From contig CM071589.1 in NCBI GenBank assembly GCA_036429605.1, positions 4,030,001-4,094,000 on the forward strand: a stretch of 64,000 bases of DNA, given 5' to 3'. Positions 22,164 to 34,676 of this stretch are shown piece after piece. The translations under genes and the position numbers were made by a program. The first letter of the stretch is position 1. Each line of letters begins with the position of its first letter. Source of the stretch: Cladobotryum mycophilum. Lineage: Eukaryota; Ascomycota; Sordariomycetes; Hypocreales; Hypocreaceae. The notes beneath the pieces are model-generated. The model saw nothing but the letters and a program-made list of their open reading frames with translations, did not search any database and had not been told where the DNA came from.

Positions 22164-23160
22164 TCTGGGCGCAGCGTGTTGAGACAGCAACGTCGGTGGC
22201 CGATATTATTATCGACTGGAACTGGTGATGAAGATAGCTGCAGAGGGAGGAGGAGGGGAATCCGAAGGCAGGTTACGCAAGGGACAGATAGAACAGGGTG
22301 GCGCTATTGCTTTATGCGGGCACCCTTAGTGAGGCTGAAGACGGTGCGACGGGCAGCGAGTGCACAGCGACAGGGACGGAAAGACACGAGGGGCAGGCGG
22401 CAGTGGACCGATAAGGGTGGTGGTGGTCGTTGTGGTGGGAGATGACGATGACGCCGTATGCTGCTGCGAGAAACGGCGAGACAGAGGGACAAATAGAGGA
22501 GGCTGAAGAAGGGCCGAGGGAGAGGGGGAAAAGCTGGTGGGGGGGACGCTTTTGAGGTCAGGGAGACAAGACGGATAGATGGATGGACAGAAAGGACAGA
22601 CAAGACGGGACCAACAAGGGATGCAGCAGTTATGGAGGGAGGGTATGTAGATGAGGCGCGTCGCAGCTTTGCAGGAGTCAAGTCATGCGAAACAGGACGG
22701 CGGCTGGGCCCTCTTTGTCGTTTGGCAGGCAGGTGATGACCAATACCTACCTACAATGGTCGAAGTAAGATGGGTAGCACTGGAGTGTGTGTGTGGAAAG
22801 CGAGGTACAGAACGTACTAAGGTATGTAGGAATGTATGTATAGGAACAAGTTTGGTAGCAAAGGGAACAACTGGAGGAACCTCCGAACCCAAGGCTTGTT
22901 GCGTATTTTGCAGCGAACGAGGGCGACTACCAATACCAATGCCAGTGCCAGTCTGATTGCGGATGGTGGTGGTGGTAGTGGTGGAGGTGGAGGGAGGGCC
23001 AGTGTGGGTGTGGGGTTTGAGGGGAGGTGTGTGTGGGCGGTACGAGTAAGGACAAGGGCCGTTGGTACTCGGCTCAGTACTACCTAGCCCTCTGGTACTC
23101 CTCTGGCACTAGCAATAACGATGGCCAGGTTCAGAGCAATCCATGTATGGGGAGTGGGAG

Positions 23161-23230
23161 AGGTGTGTGTGTGCGTGTGGTGTGTGGTGTGTTGTGTGTT
23201 GTGTGTTGTGTCTGTGTGTGTCTGTCTGGG
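23161..23230. repeat. Imperfect GT/TGTG-rich simple repeat
   Basis: Degenerate (GT)n with GTGTTGT units, lying in the gene-free region upstream of the C2H2 gene. Confidence 0.75.
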
Positions 23231-25600
23231 CGGGCACGCTCACGGTGAGTTCTTTATTCGACGATCCCTAGATCGCGGATCAAGTATTTGTACAGGAAAT
23301 ATTGCTGGGAAAGCAACAGGGCATCGATGATCCAACAGGGGACCGACAGCGCTAAGTAATACAGCAATACGCGGTTGGTTGGCGGAGTGAAAGCGGCGAG
23401 ACGAGAGGGAGAACCAGCCTGAGGTCAGACACACAAGAGGCGAAAAAAAGAAGGAGAAGAAGAAGCAGGGCAGGGGCAGCGTGGCGATGATGTCTGTGGT
23501 TGCTTCCCCCCCCGGGCGGCGGGTGTCTCTAGTGGAGTCCGGATCCGGATTGGGACGGCATGCCACAACCACCACCACCAACCAACCACCTGGACTCAAG
23601 TCGACTCTCTGCTACCTGTACCTACGTACGTACGAAGAAGCAGAACGTTTGAATGCGTGCGGACGGAGTTCCTGTATGTACGTGCGTACGTGCGTGAGCG
23701 AAGCAATATACCTACATGGATAGTCAGTGGCCTCAAAAGGAAAAGAAAGAAAAAGAAAAAAAAGTGGCCCAAGGGTCCAGCATGCGTACTCCTCCACAGT
23801 GGGCCTCTGGCCACTTAGGCCTCGCGTCACTGAAAGCAGGCGGCTAGAACCTGGCCTGCGACTATTTGCTGCAAAGTATTGCTTCGCCTTCCAGCAGGGC
23901 TAGAGTTCGGGAAGAACGGGACAGAAGACGTAGGTACTTGCATGCAAGTTGCAAAGAGACATCTGATGGAGCACATAGCAGCGTCGACCAACAACCTACC
24001 CAACCAGGTAACCAAGCCAACATGGGCTCAGATGGGACGGACGGCGATGGGCCTGCTCATCCATACCATATGATACCCAGATGCAAGATGCCACCAACTG
24101 ACCTGCTGCTTGGGCTTGAGCTTGGGCTTGGCGATGGAGGCTGCGCTGCGCTGCGGTACCTTCTATGAACAGATGGCCAAGGTACGAACCGTACCGGTGG
24201 ATGCGGAGTAAGGTACAGCATGCGTCTAGAGATAGATCTAGTAGGTCAATGTTGTATGTAGGGGTAGCAGGATGACGAATAACGGGCACTTCATGTCATG
24301 GGATGGGGGTCGGTCGGGTTTCGCGGGAATCAGGCTACTACACTACAGTAACATTCAAAAACAGCTCAACAACTTGGGGAAGTTTACATATATACCATGT
24401 GTTTGTACATTAATGACCCGACATGTGTGCAAGTTTGCAACTCAACCTGAGGGAGAAAAAAATACATCACCAAAACATCGACCGATCGTTGGAGTCGACA
24501 AATACAAAACACAAACAAACAGAAAAGAGGGGGAAAAAAGAAGGGAAAAAGCAAGGACCAGCCAGCGAGGGCAAGCGAGAAATACATCAGGTACAGAACA
24601 GAGGCGGGACCGGCTGCTAAGGCTGCTAACGTAGGTACCTACCAGACCCAGCAGGACAGAGAGGGGCCGACGTAAGGTACAGGTCATCTGCGCACTTTAG
24701 TGCGGGCGGGCCCAGGTACATGGCGTCCAGTGGGCGAGCCGACAATAACGATGGTGTTGAGCCAATGCATCGCTAGCGACGCCCGTTTTCAGGGCAGCCA
24801 CAGCATATTATCGTGAAATGTCCAGGAGCACGAAGAGCTGGCTGTCAGTTTGGTTACGAAGCTCTGAACATGTGTACATTGCAGCATGTTTTGTTTTGTT
24901 TATTTATTTGTTTATATTGGGAAGGGTTGTTTTTTTCTTCTTTTTTTTTCTTTATTTCTTCCTTCTAAATGAATCTAGATGCCCTACTTTTCTCAATACT
25001 TACCTACATGTAGGCATTGCATGAGGTAGGTACGCAAAGCACCGCATGCATCTTCCTCATAGCCCAGTAAAGACCTCGAGCGGAGAACCTTGTCACTTTT
25101 CTGATGACATCGGACTTTTTGGTACTACTTGATCCGTCAGTCTGGATACGGGAGGAGGTCAAGGACGTGAGCAACAGGTTCCAAAGCCCGCAACATCCTT
25201 GGATGTCATCAAGGTCATCGTCAACGCCGTTATATGCTAAATATACCTCAGACAATACATGTCGAACCAAGCACAATCCCAGACGAACACCCCCTAAAAG
25301 GGATGCGCCGCTGAAGGTTAAATCAATCTGCATTCCGGTTCCTGTCCCTTGGGAAAGCAGGTACCATTCCAGCATCTCCTCTGCTTCTGCTTCTACTTGT
25401 CCAACTTGGCCCTTGGGGGGAAAGGCACTCACCGGCGACGGAACAAGAGATCCATCAAGTGAGACAAAGACTTGGCACGTTGGGCGTCTCGCACCTTGCT
25501 TCATCATGGAACATACAGGTACTTTTTTATTGGACATGGCCATGTCGGTGTTTAGGTTATCAGCTCATGCGGTGGTTCTCCCTGGACTATGTTGGCTGAA

Positions 25601-25631
25601 TAACTCTCTCTGTCTCTCTCTGTCTCTCTCT
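25601..25631. repeat. CTGTCTCTCTCTGTCTCT simple repeat
   Basis: Three near-identical 10-base units of tgtctctctc in tandem; a pyrimidine tract in the same gene-free region. Confidence 0.75.
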
Positions 25632-26139
25632 GGTATCAAATCAAGATCCGGATGCATGTGTTATTGCACGGCTATTTTTGACCCATTTCTCAATGGCCCA
25701 ACATGTGATTTTAATATCACCAACTGATCAATGTCTAAGGCCATGTTGTATCGATGCATGCAGCTAGCCGACTGTCGAGACAGAAATCCTCCTTTCAAAG
25801 ACCCTCCGGTACGATCAAGGCTGTTCCTGCAAATACCATCACCATCGATTGCACCTCCTAGCACAAGGCTCACAAAATGGCAAATGCCAGTACAATCAGT
25901 CTTTAATGCACATGTATATATGTATATGCAGGTATGTAATCGTAGGGCAGAACTTCAGCCGCTTCTCCGGTCTTAACCCTAGTTGTTTCTTTTTTATCCT
26001 CAGTCATGCCGTCGTCCTATCGCTCGGACTACTCCGTGCGCTGTACAAAACTTCTTGTCTTGAGACACCCCAACGACACTCAACATGTCAACGCCACTGC
26101 GCTTCTGCAGAAGAGCGGAGTTGGCTCGCGAGGAACGAG

Positions 26140-26173
26140 TTTTTTTTTCTCTCTCTCTCTCTCTGTCTCTCTT
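26140..26173. repeat. Poly-T followed by (CT)n tract
   Basis: A run of T then alternating CT, the second pyrimidine tract in the gene-free region. Confidence 0.75.
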
Positions 26174-27625
26174 TCATTTCTGGTGTGAGCGCCAAATGTT
26201 TGTGAGCTTCAACAAGGAGGTTGGTTATTGGACCGATGGTTGCAAACCTTGCGCACGGGGCGATTAGGTTGGCGGCAAAGCAGAAGCCACAGGGCATCCC
26301 TGATCTGCGACACCGGATGGACTACTGATCAATGACGTCCCTGATAATCTTGCCGCTCGAAATTTATTTTATTTTGTTTTATCTTTAAAAACTGTTGACC
26401 ACCATGGTCGATTTTTCTTTAGCCAGCTTGTTTCGCCTTTGTCATTTGAGACCTTGTTAGACGTACAAGTCCATACCTATTCTTTGTAGATGCAGAGACA
26501 GTAATACATCTTGCAATTTTTGCGTACACCTTTTTGTTCCTTGCCATACGGGTGGGGGGACATTGTGCCTGGAGGATTTCAGCATTGGCCTTGGAACATG
26601 GGATTGTCTCTGTCACGCTTGCGATTTTGCTTGCGGCCAAAGCTTTCATCACCTTACATGGTGCGCAAAGGCAATCAATGGCTAGCCGCCGGTTGGCGGG
26701 GTATGTCAACAAGGTGTTTGTTTCAACTTTCTCATCTCGGACTGTTGTCTCACCCTGATCCTTGGGGGGCTGAAATGGTCTTGGCCGGGTTTCTGAACAA
26801 GCACAGGGCTGTTTGGCGCTGGGTCACCGAGACGAGACTCATCCATCCTACTACATGTATGAGAAAGCTACTTACTTGTAGCAAATTCCGCCAAGTGCAC
26901 ATTGTTTTGCAAGACTCACACGTGTCATCTTGCCTTGTGTGAGAAATAATTGCATGTTTGCGACATGATTCCACGTTGATGCTAGGGGCGGTCGAGTTTT
27001 ATGCTGCAGCTTGTTCTCTATTAAGAAATGTCTTTTTCTTGACCTGACGCTTGCTCAAAGAAATAATCATTGCTCCAAGTCCTCGGTCCGTAATGGAACC
27101 TTGACTGACGGATCTGGATGTAGCACACCCTCCTCTCTGTAAGGTACATTATCTGGCAGAGCATCATCGTCACCGAGCATGCAACCCTACTGATGAGTAG
27201 TAGTAGATTGCTTCTGCCAGGAACAAGGAATCAATTTCATTCGTTCCTCCCCAGCACAACAACGCCACGCAGAAATGACAAATGACTCACTCAGCGCAGA
27301 GTCATCTCCATTATCCGTCAGCTGAACCATGGCATTCAACATGATACACAAAAAAGGTGAAAATGAAACGAGAAACGGGACTTCGGCAGGCTGCAGGTCC
27401 TGTCCGTCCGTCCCCTGAGCAAAAGCCCTCTAGGTTGGGGGTCAAAAATCAATCTTTTGATGAACACCCCCGCCACCGATCCATGCGACGATCAGGACTA
27501 TCTGTGGGGTTGGACCCGCCCATGACACTTTGACAGGCACCACTGAATTTCAAACCATCCATTTGGTTCACCAAAAGATGCAGGAATGTTGAGAGTGCTG
27601 TTGATATTATCAAGACTGAGAGAGT

Positions 27626-27679
27626 CTCCCTTCCTCTCTCTTTCTCTCTCTCTCTCTCTCTTTTATATATATATATATA
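27626..27679. repeat. Compound (CT)n-(TA)n microsatellite
   Basis: About 35 bases of CT-rich sequence directly followed by T4 and about eight TA units. The two dinucleotide tracts abut without a spacer. Confidence 0.85.
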
Positions 27680-29074
27680 GCATAGTGTTCACCTATCAAC
27701 GTCTTATCTGTCTATATCTCTCTTCTTGTTCTTATTTTTGCTTTTGTGTTTATTCTTTTTTTTATTCTTTTTTTTTGGCGCTATGCGCGCATACCTAGTT
27801 ACATCGTTTCTATGTCGATGGATGATCTCGCAATTAGGTAATGTAGTAGTAGCAAGCGCATCGCGGCTCACTTATCAGGAGATCAAAACACCAAGATTAA
27901 AGCTCATGACTTAAGAGCCCATGGACACGAAAGAAATTACCAGCAATAAGAGGAAAAATCAAGAAATAACAAAAACTAAAAGAAACAATACATAAGAATC
28001 TGTCTGCCCGCCGTATTTAGCGTTTCAGTCTTTATTTCCCACCCTTTGCTCGGCCTCCAAAACCGCCAGGATGCCCAGTGCCCAGTGGCATGCAAGATCG
28101 ACGCCCATTCCTTGCGATGACTCGCTGCTCGCCAGTTGTACCTCCATCCTCACACGGCGACTCCTGTAGTCTGCAAGGCACAACCCTGAAGCCATCGCAA
28201 CACTAGCTCCAGCCTTCATTCAGCCACGACGACGACGACTTTGGCACATCAGGAAAAAGGATGGGGAACGCTGAGGCGGCATAAACAGATTGTCATGACT
28301 GTTTTTTGTTATCAACACGAAAAAATAAAGAAATTTGCGAGCAGTCAACTGACCCAAACCAAAATAGTTCAAGTCCGACTCTCAGTTAATTAATTGCGTT
28401 CATTATGCCCAGGCTCTCGGGTGCTACTAGCATATGTAGACCGACCTCGTGTCATTGAGACAGGGAACACAAGGTGGGACGTTAAATAAATAATATACTG
28501 TACATACAAGTATTACATCCTCGCCTGGACAATGGGCGGAGGAGCTGCAAGGGATCGAATGGGCTGCATCAACCTCTTGATTCCTACAGCAGCTTCGCAC
28601 GCATCTTACTGGCCAGCCTTTCCTCTCCCTGCGCCATCTTACCCTCCATTTCGAACTTGTTCATGCTTGTCTCCCCACCTATTGCGCCTCCCAACACACG
28701 GCAGACTCGGATGCTGACCTCTTACGCTTCGACAAAGGCTTGCTGTGACATATGACAAGCAACAACATGGGAACTTAAGGTACTAACAGTGCGATACGTC
28801 TGATCTAGTGCCCTGGCGCCTTCTTTTCATTCGTGTCCTTTATTTTTTTCACCGCCCATTCTGCTTCTTCAGGTTTTTTGTGGCCGGATCACATCCCACC
28901 ATCCAATCGCCAGTCATCGCCGTCGTCCCAAGCGCTTGTTAGCAAACAGCATATGACGTCAATATGTGTGAAAATGCTTGCTGGATAATATATCGATGGC
29001 ATTTGTGAAATCCTGGCAGGCGCTGGGATGTTGCTCCATTTTCATACCCAACCCACCCCTACTGAATCCAGTCC

Positions 29075-29094
29075 TCACACACACACACACACAC
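29075..29094. repeat. (CA)n microsatellite
   Basis: Ten uninterrupted CA units in non-coding DNA. Confidence 0.85.
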
Positions 29095-30388
29095 GCAAAG
29101 GCTCGTATGGTTGCTTAGCTACTACTTGTTCTTTTCTTTTCTTCTTCATTAATCACTCGGTTTAGCTTTCAGCATCAAATTTCTTTTCGCGTGTTTCAGA
29201 GACGCCATCCTCTCAAGAGCAAGTCGAGAGGTTGGTCGGTCGTTGGTCGCAGATCATGACCGGGAACCGTAGCCCATTTACCAAAGATTCATCTCCTGCC
29301 TGTAACAGGGGAGACAGATGTAGCATGGATGCCAGCCAGTCAGTCACACACAGAGGAATCCGGTTCCTTGGTTACGACGACTTTCGCTCCGCTTTCAAGG
29401 CTAACCTCTCGAACTCGGACCCTAAATTCTCATTCTTGCCCAACCTGCTGCATCTTGGCCCCCACGTCCGCTTAGGTTAAGAGCAGAGCTTCCTTCGGAC
29501 GCTTGCTAGCCTCACTTTCCGCGGACTAGCGATTCCAACCTTTTCTTCTCGGCGGGCAGTTTTTATTGTTCCGCCGTAGTGGGCGGCGGTGTAAAAGGCT
29601 CTAGAACCTGACTTTGAGGTTATACATACAACTGATGGCTTGATCTATGTCTTAGACTCTAGATAATTAGCACTCGAGTTAATTCTGACCAACCCACAAA
29701 CAAGTCACACTCCAATAATTAGGCGCGATATAACTACCTAGATAGTAGGTAATCTCTTAGATGGGTGATTTGTTTGGAGATACAAGGTAATAGAAATATA
29801 GCTCACGGCATAGAGATGAGGGAAAGTCTGCAGAAAGGAAAAAGGGAAAAGGTACCTAAGCTTGAATATGAAAAAAACACGTGTATCTTGCTAGTGGTAA
29901 TGTAATGTTCTTGCCGCTACTTAGGCGAATTCTTAAGTATAAGAGTCTATGACTATAGAATGTGGTCTGCCCTGAAGGTTTTGGTACTGGATTTGTTGAA
30001 GAAATGCGATGCCACCGGTAATACAACAACTCCAAATCTTAAAGCCAAGGTATTGATGTATCCAAGTACTTATACCCGATGGACTTATTATTGATTGAAT
30101 TGTCAAATCTGACACGCCTACGCTCATTCCTAGATGTTGTTGAATCCGGAACCCAAGTTGACATCTTGTGCTTTCTTTGAGGTTTATCATCAAACATAAC
30201 GGTCTAATCTCCAAGTGAAAATATATATCCCTGAACAGAGCCATAACAAACTCCAACGTCGTGAACCGACTGTAACATTTGGTTTTCTCCCCTTTGTATC
30301 GGCCCGACGCTTGCTTGAACATAAATCAACGTGACACCCAACGCCCTTCAAAAAAAGCTTATTATCATTACATGTGTCATCCCCCAAG

Positions 30389-32160
30389 TTAAACATCCAA
30401 CATGCTCCGTACTTTCTGTGGTGGCGCGTTGATGGAGTTTGATGTAGATGTGCTATTGTTCCTTCGCGCACTCCCTGGCCGAGCAGATGATCCTTGCTCC
30501 TCGTCTGTGTAAGGGGGAGGTGGCCCATCTTGGGTTATCTCAGCAAGACGTCGAGCTCTCTCAGAATCAGCATTGTTAGGGAACAAAACGCCGGCAAACG
30601 TTTCTACTATCCGTTCATTATGGCGCTGCTCCGACCTCCCGGCGTAGCGAAGGGGTGGCGGTGCAGGCGTGAACTCCATGTTTCTGACTCCGGCTCTATC
30701 CATCCTGGGGTTGGATGAGTCTTTCCTTGGCAAAGGGCTCAGTTCATAGCCATCATTGCGGTCAGCGAATCTCTCGGCATCTAATCGAGCTGCTCTCTCC
30801 ATATCGTCCTCGACTCTACGACCGACACCTCTCTTTCCTCCAATCTCATTGACATTGTTCGTAATCTTGTCTCGCAAGGATTGCAGGTGATCGCCTCTAA
30901 CACGTCGCCACCAGGTCGGCTTCTTGACGAGACCCAATTCCCTATCAAGAACATCGCCACGGTGTCGTCTCTGCTGGATAAGAGCCTTGTCTTCGTTAGG
31001 GCTTGTCCAACCATATATAGCTTGAATATAAATGATTAAAAGAGAAGGACCATAGCCCCAAATGTAGATTGCGGGCACTACTCCGTCAGCCCGCATAACT
31101 GAGTAGTCCCAGTTGAACGAGATATATGCTTGGTAGGCGATGAGAACAAGAGATAAAGGGATTGTCAGCACAAAGCGGAAAGGAACTGCTTGTACGACAC
31201 CCCTGACTGTATTAAACACTCCACGTTCACGATGCTTATAGTGTTTAATCGAGTGCCACAGAGAAACAAGAATGGTAAGCCAGGCCACGACGAGACAAAA
31301 TGCAGCGGCTTTGAAACGTGGGCCAGTGGCACCAGGAATAGCCTTGGCAGCAGTTTGTTCAGGGGATCGCTGCTGTTCGGCGAATTTCCAACTTCTTGGG
31401 ACGACGAGGAAGAAGTTCTGGGCTTGCAATTAGCATCATTCTAGCGCTCTCGGCATATCAGGTTTCAACGTACCATCCATACCCAGAGGTAAAACCATAA
31501 GGGTAACCAAAATTCCACCATGGAACGCCTGTCGTCATTACGGTAAATGAAAGGATTTGGATCGATAAACTGTCTTTCTTGCCAACTCCCCCAATGTCGC
31601 ACGGCTTCCCATACCATGCCCATGGTTCCCTGGCAGATGAGAAACCAGAAGAAGGATGTGAGAACGATGGGAAGCTCTTGGACATGATAGCGATCGACAT
31701 CGACATTGGTGAAAAGGCTAATCAGGGCACAGGCGCAAACAAATAATGCCCAGTACCACTGCCAACGTCGCCCAATGGGGAAGAATCGTTTCTCCTTGGG
31801 AAGATAAAGCTTTCCATGTTTCGCGAGGACCGTGATAGTAAACACAAGACCAAGACCGTATGCTGCGGCAAAACCAATGCCTGTATAACCTCGCGAGCCG
31901 ATTGGATCGACGGAACTGTAGCATTTGGTCGCGTTGACGAAGGTGCCATTGTTCAGGAGGAGAACGGGTTCGTAAGGCTCATATGTCAACCAGCACTTGG
32001 TGCCATTGGATAGAGTTCCGTTGCCCTCATAGTAGGTGTAGTTCCAGTGTTCGAGAGTCGTCAAGTTGAAATGAACGCCGCCAAAGACGGTATCAGTGCT
32101 GTTGTCGCCGGTTGGGAAGGATAAGATATCCCGGGCGTCGAATATTTCGTGACGGACCAT
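30389..32160 (-). CDS. Multi-pass fungal membrane protein, DUF2434-like, with PPxY tail
   Basis: Two exons, 32160-31474 and 31417-30389 (56-nt intron ending CAG, branch GCTAAT), encode 571 residues. The N-terminal roughly 90 residues look extracellular or lumenal, with several N-glycosylation sequons (NST, NLT, NYT, NGT, NAT) and two paired cysteines. About seven hydrophobic segments follow, including GIGFAAAYGLGLVFTITVLA, WALFVCACALISLF and FCLVVAWLTILVSLW, separated by basic loops. The last roughly 150 residues are cytosolic, charged, and carry PPPPYTDEE about 44 residues from the end. A PPxY sequence is a ligand for WW domains such as those of Rsp5/Nedd4 ubiquitin ligases. The architecture fits the uncharacterised fungal DUF2434 family as I remember it. 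No function is known to me. Confidence 0.8.
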
Positions 32161-33081
32161 CTTGAGCGCTGCTGAATCGGACGCAAGATAAAAGTAAAGT
32201 GCTGAAGTCTCCGCGTAGGGGCGCGCGCCCAGTTGGGGAGAGGTTGGTCTTGAACCTTGCTCGATCGATTGATCTGTCTAGCGTTGATGATTTAGCACAT
32301 GGAGGGCAGCGTCGCTCAACACAGGACCGGGGGGTTTGAGGATGGGGAGGAAAAGAGAAGGAGATGGGGAGAGGAATGTCAAGAAGAAAAGAAAAAAGAC
32401 CAATGTGAGGGATAAAAGAATAGAGGCGAAGGATGAGACGGCATCAATGGGAACCAAGGGCGACAACTTTTTTTTTTTGGTTGCCGGACGTGCCGTAACC
32501 TGTCGCCGAAAAACCCGCGCTGATGGAAAGTTCGCGGGATGCGTATTCCGTACCTGTACTGCATGTACTTGCATGTATGGAACTGACTGAGACTCGTAAT
32601 CCTAGTACAACTTAGCAAACAGTGCTGGTGAGCTACATTTCGCACGGGCCAATGACCTCACCCAGCGTCCTGCACATCACACCAGCAGAAGAGCAGATGG
32701 GTGATATGCGTGGCAGGTGCTGGGGCAATGGGAGACAGCGGAGCGTTTGCCTGCAAATGGCCACTTTTGGGTACGGCATCTTTAGAAATGCCCCGTTACC
32801 GGTCCAGCACTGCCGATACAGTGTGACTTGTCCCAGTTGACACGACGCCGCACGTTGCTCGCATCAACCTCCACTTCTACTAGATTCCAAAAAAACCAGC
32901 TCTGGCACGAGAGCCAAATTTAAGCAAGGCGGAGTTACCCCGTCAGATCTTATCTACAGCGGCGAGACCCGCAATGATGGGAAATTGACAGCAAGGGCAT
33001 CGTGCACAGCTATTTCCCCTACCCAGTACTCTTTTAATATCTCAATGACTGCCTCGGCATCGCCCACTGGAGCAACGAAAA
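32161..33081. other. Divergent promoter region
   Basis: About 0.9 kb between the divergent membrane protein and COG5-like genes. It contains purine-rich sequence near 32340-32440 and a T9 run near 32468. No gene seen. Confidence 0.6.
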
Positions 33082-34410
33082 ATGGCAGCACCAGCCAGTC
33101 CTCAAGGCCATGAAGAGCCCTCTTATATCGACTACGAGGCTTTCCTTTCCCCCGACTTTACCCCGGCCTCCTTCGCAAATACTCTCGTCGTCGCGACCAA
33201 CAACCCCAACGATTCGCCGCTGGATCTTTCCACGCCCTTGTCTCGAGTCCTCTTTGACGCCCAGGAGATTGATTCTCACATAGATGTCCTTACCACCCGC
33301 TCTGCTGAACCTTTGCTTCAGCACACCCAATCGCAAAACGAAGCTAGCAAGCGTATCGTCTCGGAGCTTGATACGCAGATAAAGAGTCTCAACGACAGCT
33401 ATAAACAGCTCGAGAAGGAGGTAATAGTTAAGCATGCTGAGGCGGACGAGGTTCGTCAGGTGGCCCTGCGACTATGGGAAACGTTGAGATTGGGTCGTGC
33501 CGTTGGCAGGTGCCTGCAACTTGGGAGGCAGCTCGAGGTTCAATTCTCCGAATTTGGCAGCTCTCCCGCAGCCAAAGAAGACCATAGTGCGCTTGTACGG
33601 TGCTCTTACACTATCCTTTCCCTGCGTGAGGTCTTGGACAATAAGGCACCGGGCGAGGAAGGCTATGGACTTGATAAAGTGGATGCGATTCGGAGCCTGC
33701 AGGAAGCGGTCATATCACCCATCGATAGATCAATCAGAGAGACTTCTGAGCGTTTTATCCGCGAATTCTCTACTCCCAACAATATGACGTTTGCACAAGG
33801 CGACGAGGCACGATCGAAGCTATTATCTGCTATGATAGCACTTTACTTGCTATCGCCGACTCAGGGCATCAAGTCTGATAAATGGACGCCACGATTGCTC
33901 CTACAAGCCCTTGAGTCCTATATCCGCTCGTCACTACAAACAAGCATCACATCCTTATCCCGTTCTCTAGGGCAGCTGCCTTCTCTAGATAAGGCTCTTT
34001 CTGAAGTCACCTCTAAATGTCAAAACATCGTCTCATTGGAGATTATCCTCGAAGCAAGCAAACCACCCTCTCATCCTTTGCTATCGAAATCCTCACAACA
34101 AACGCAGACAAATCTGGTGCAACCTCTACTCAACTACCTCGAGACCGGCTCCCTTACCTCTTATTTCTGGCGCACAATGGCTAGCAGCGTAGCATCGCGT
34201 GTCCAGGACATCATGGCCCGCGGTGGAGTGGTTGCACGAACACTGCGAACCAACAAGTCTGTCGTTGGTGACACAATCCGACAGGCAGTTATTAAGGGGT
34301 GCCAACCGCCAAATGCGTTGGCGAACGGCAAGGGAAAGACCAAAGTGGACATCAACTGGGACCGAGAAATTGCAGTCATGGTGGGAAGTGTGGTGAACAA
34401 TGTAAGATGA
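33082..34410 (+). CDS. COG5: Conserved oligomeric Golgi complex subunit 5 (COG5-like)
   Basis: Single-exon gene for 442 residues. COG is the tethering complex for retrograde vesicles within the Golgi, and subunit 5 belongs to lobe B. The start context MAAPASPQGHEEPSYIDYEAFLSPDF matches the fungal Cog5 N-terminal domain as I remember it. After it come DLSTPLSRVLFDAQEIDSHID and a long helical region with coiled-coil character (RIVSELDTQIKSLNDSYKQLEKEV). The next stretch, QVALRLWETLRLGRAVGRCL, is the most conserved part. The C-terminal half is alpha-helical and ends without a domain of its own, a length normal for fungal Cog5. There are no frame problems. It is followed on the same strand by the gelsolin-like gene after 266 bases. 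Confidence 0.82.
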   Translation: MAAPASPQGHEEPSYIDYEAFLSPDFTPASFANTLVVATNNPNDSPLDLSTPLSRVLFDAQEIDSHIDVLTTRSAEPLLQHTQSQNEASKRIVSELDTQIKSLNDSYKQLEKEVIVKHAEADEVRQVALRLWETLRLGRAVGRCLQLGRQLEVQFSEFGSSPAAKEDHSALVRCSYTILSLREVLDNKAPGEEGYGLDKVDAIRSLQEAVISPIDRSIRETSERFIREFSTPNNMTFAQGDEARSKLLSAMIALYLLSPTQGIKSDKWTPRLLLQALESYIRSSLQTSITSLSRSLGQLPSLDKALSEVTSKCQNIVSLEIILEASKPPSHPLLSKSSQQTQTNLVQPLLNYLETGSLTSYFWRTMASSVASRVQDIMARGGVVARTLRTNKSVVGDTIRQAVIKGCQPPNALANGKGKTKVDINWDREIAVMVGSVVNNVR

Positions 34411-34676
34411 CATTCAAATCTTTTGGCTAAATAATGGAGCTGGTTTGATATCAAAGTCCGGCTTGCATATCCGGCGTGCCGCTTTCCCTAGACTTTCCGG
34501 GTGGACCCCGGGGAGACCGTCTTCCCCCGCACCATTCGAGCAAAAGCATTGCATCATATAGACTACAACCCTCTAAGTCAGCACCTGAATTCAACTCATT
34601 ACTACATTGGTTCTCCCTGTGTAAATAATCTGTAATCCAACCGCAAACACACAAGAACCCTCTTCTCCCTTGCACA

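Larger units (their letters stand above)
22164..30388. other. Gene-free 8.2 kb upstream of the C2H2 regulator
   Basis: I find no convincing protein gene in this stretch. Open frames are mostly 60-100 residues, overlap on both strands, and are Arg/Ser/Cys-rich shadows of low-complexity DNA. The longest pair, 25104-25727 plus and 25004-25543 minus, contradict each other and neither is recognisable. The region is full of simple repeats and pyrimidine tracts, listed separately. Since the next gene on the right (30389-32160) points its 3' end here, the whole stretch belongs topologically to the 5' side of the C2H2 gene. A very long promoter or spliced leader, or non-coding transcripts, would fit. 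Confidence 0.55.

Noticed and set aside
22836..23330. Overlapping Gly- and Cys/Val-rich open frames
   Set aside because: They are translations of GT- and GGT-rich simple sequence, not credible proteins.
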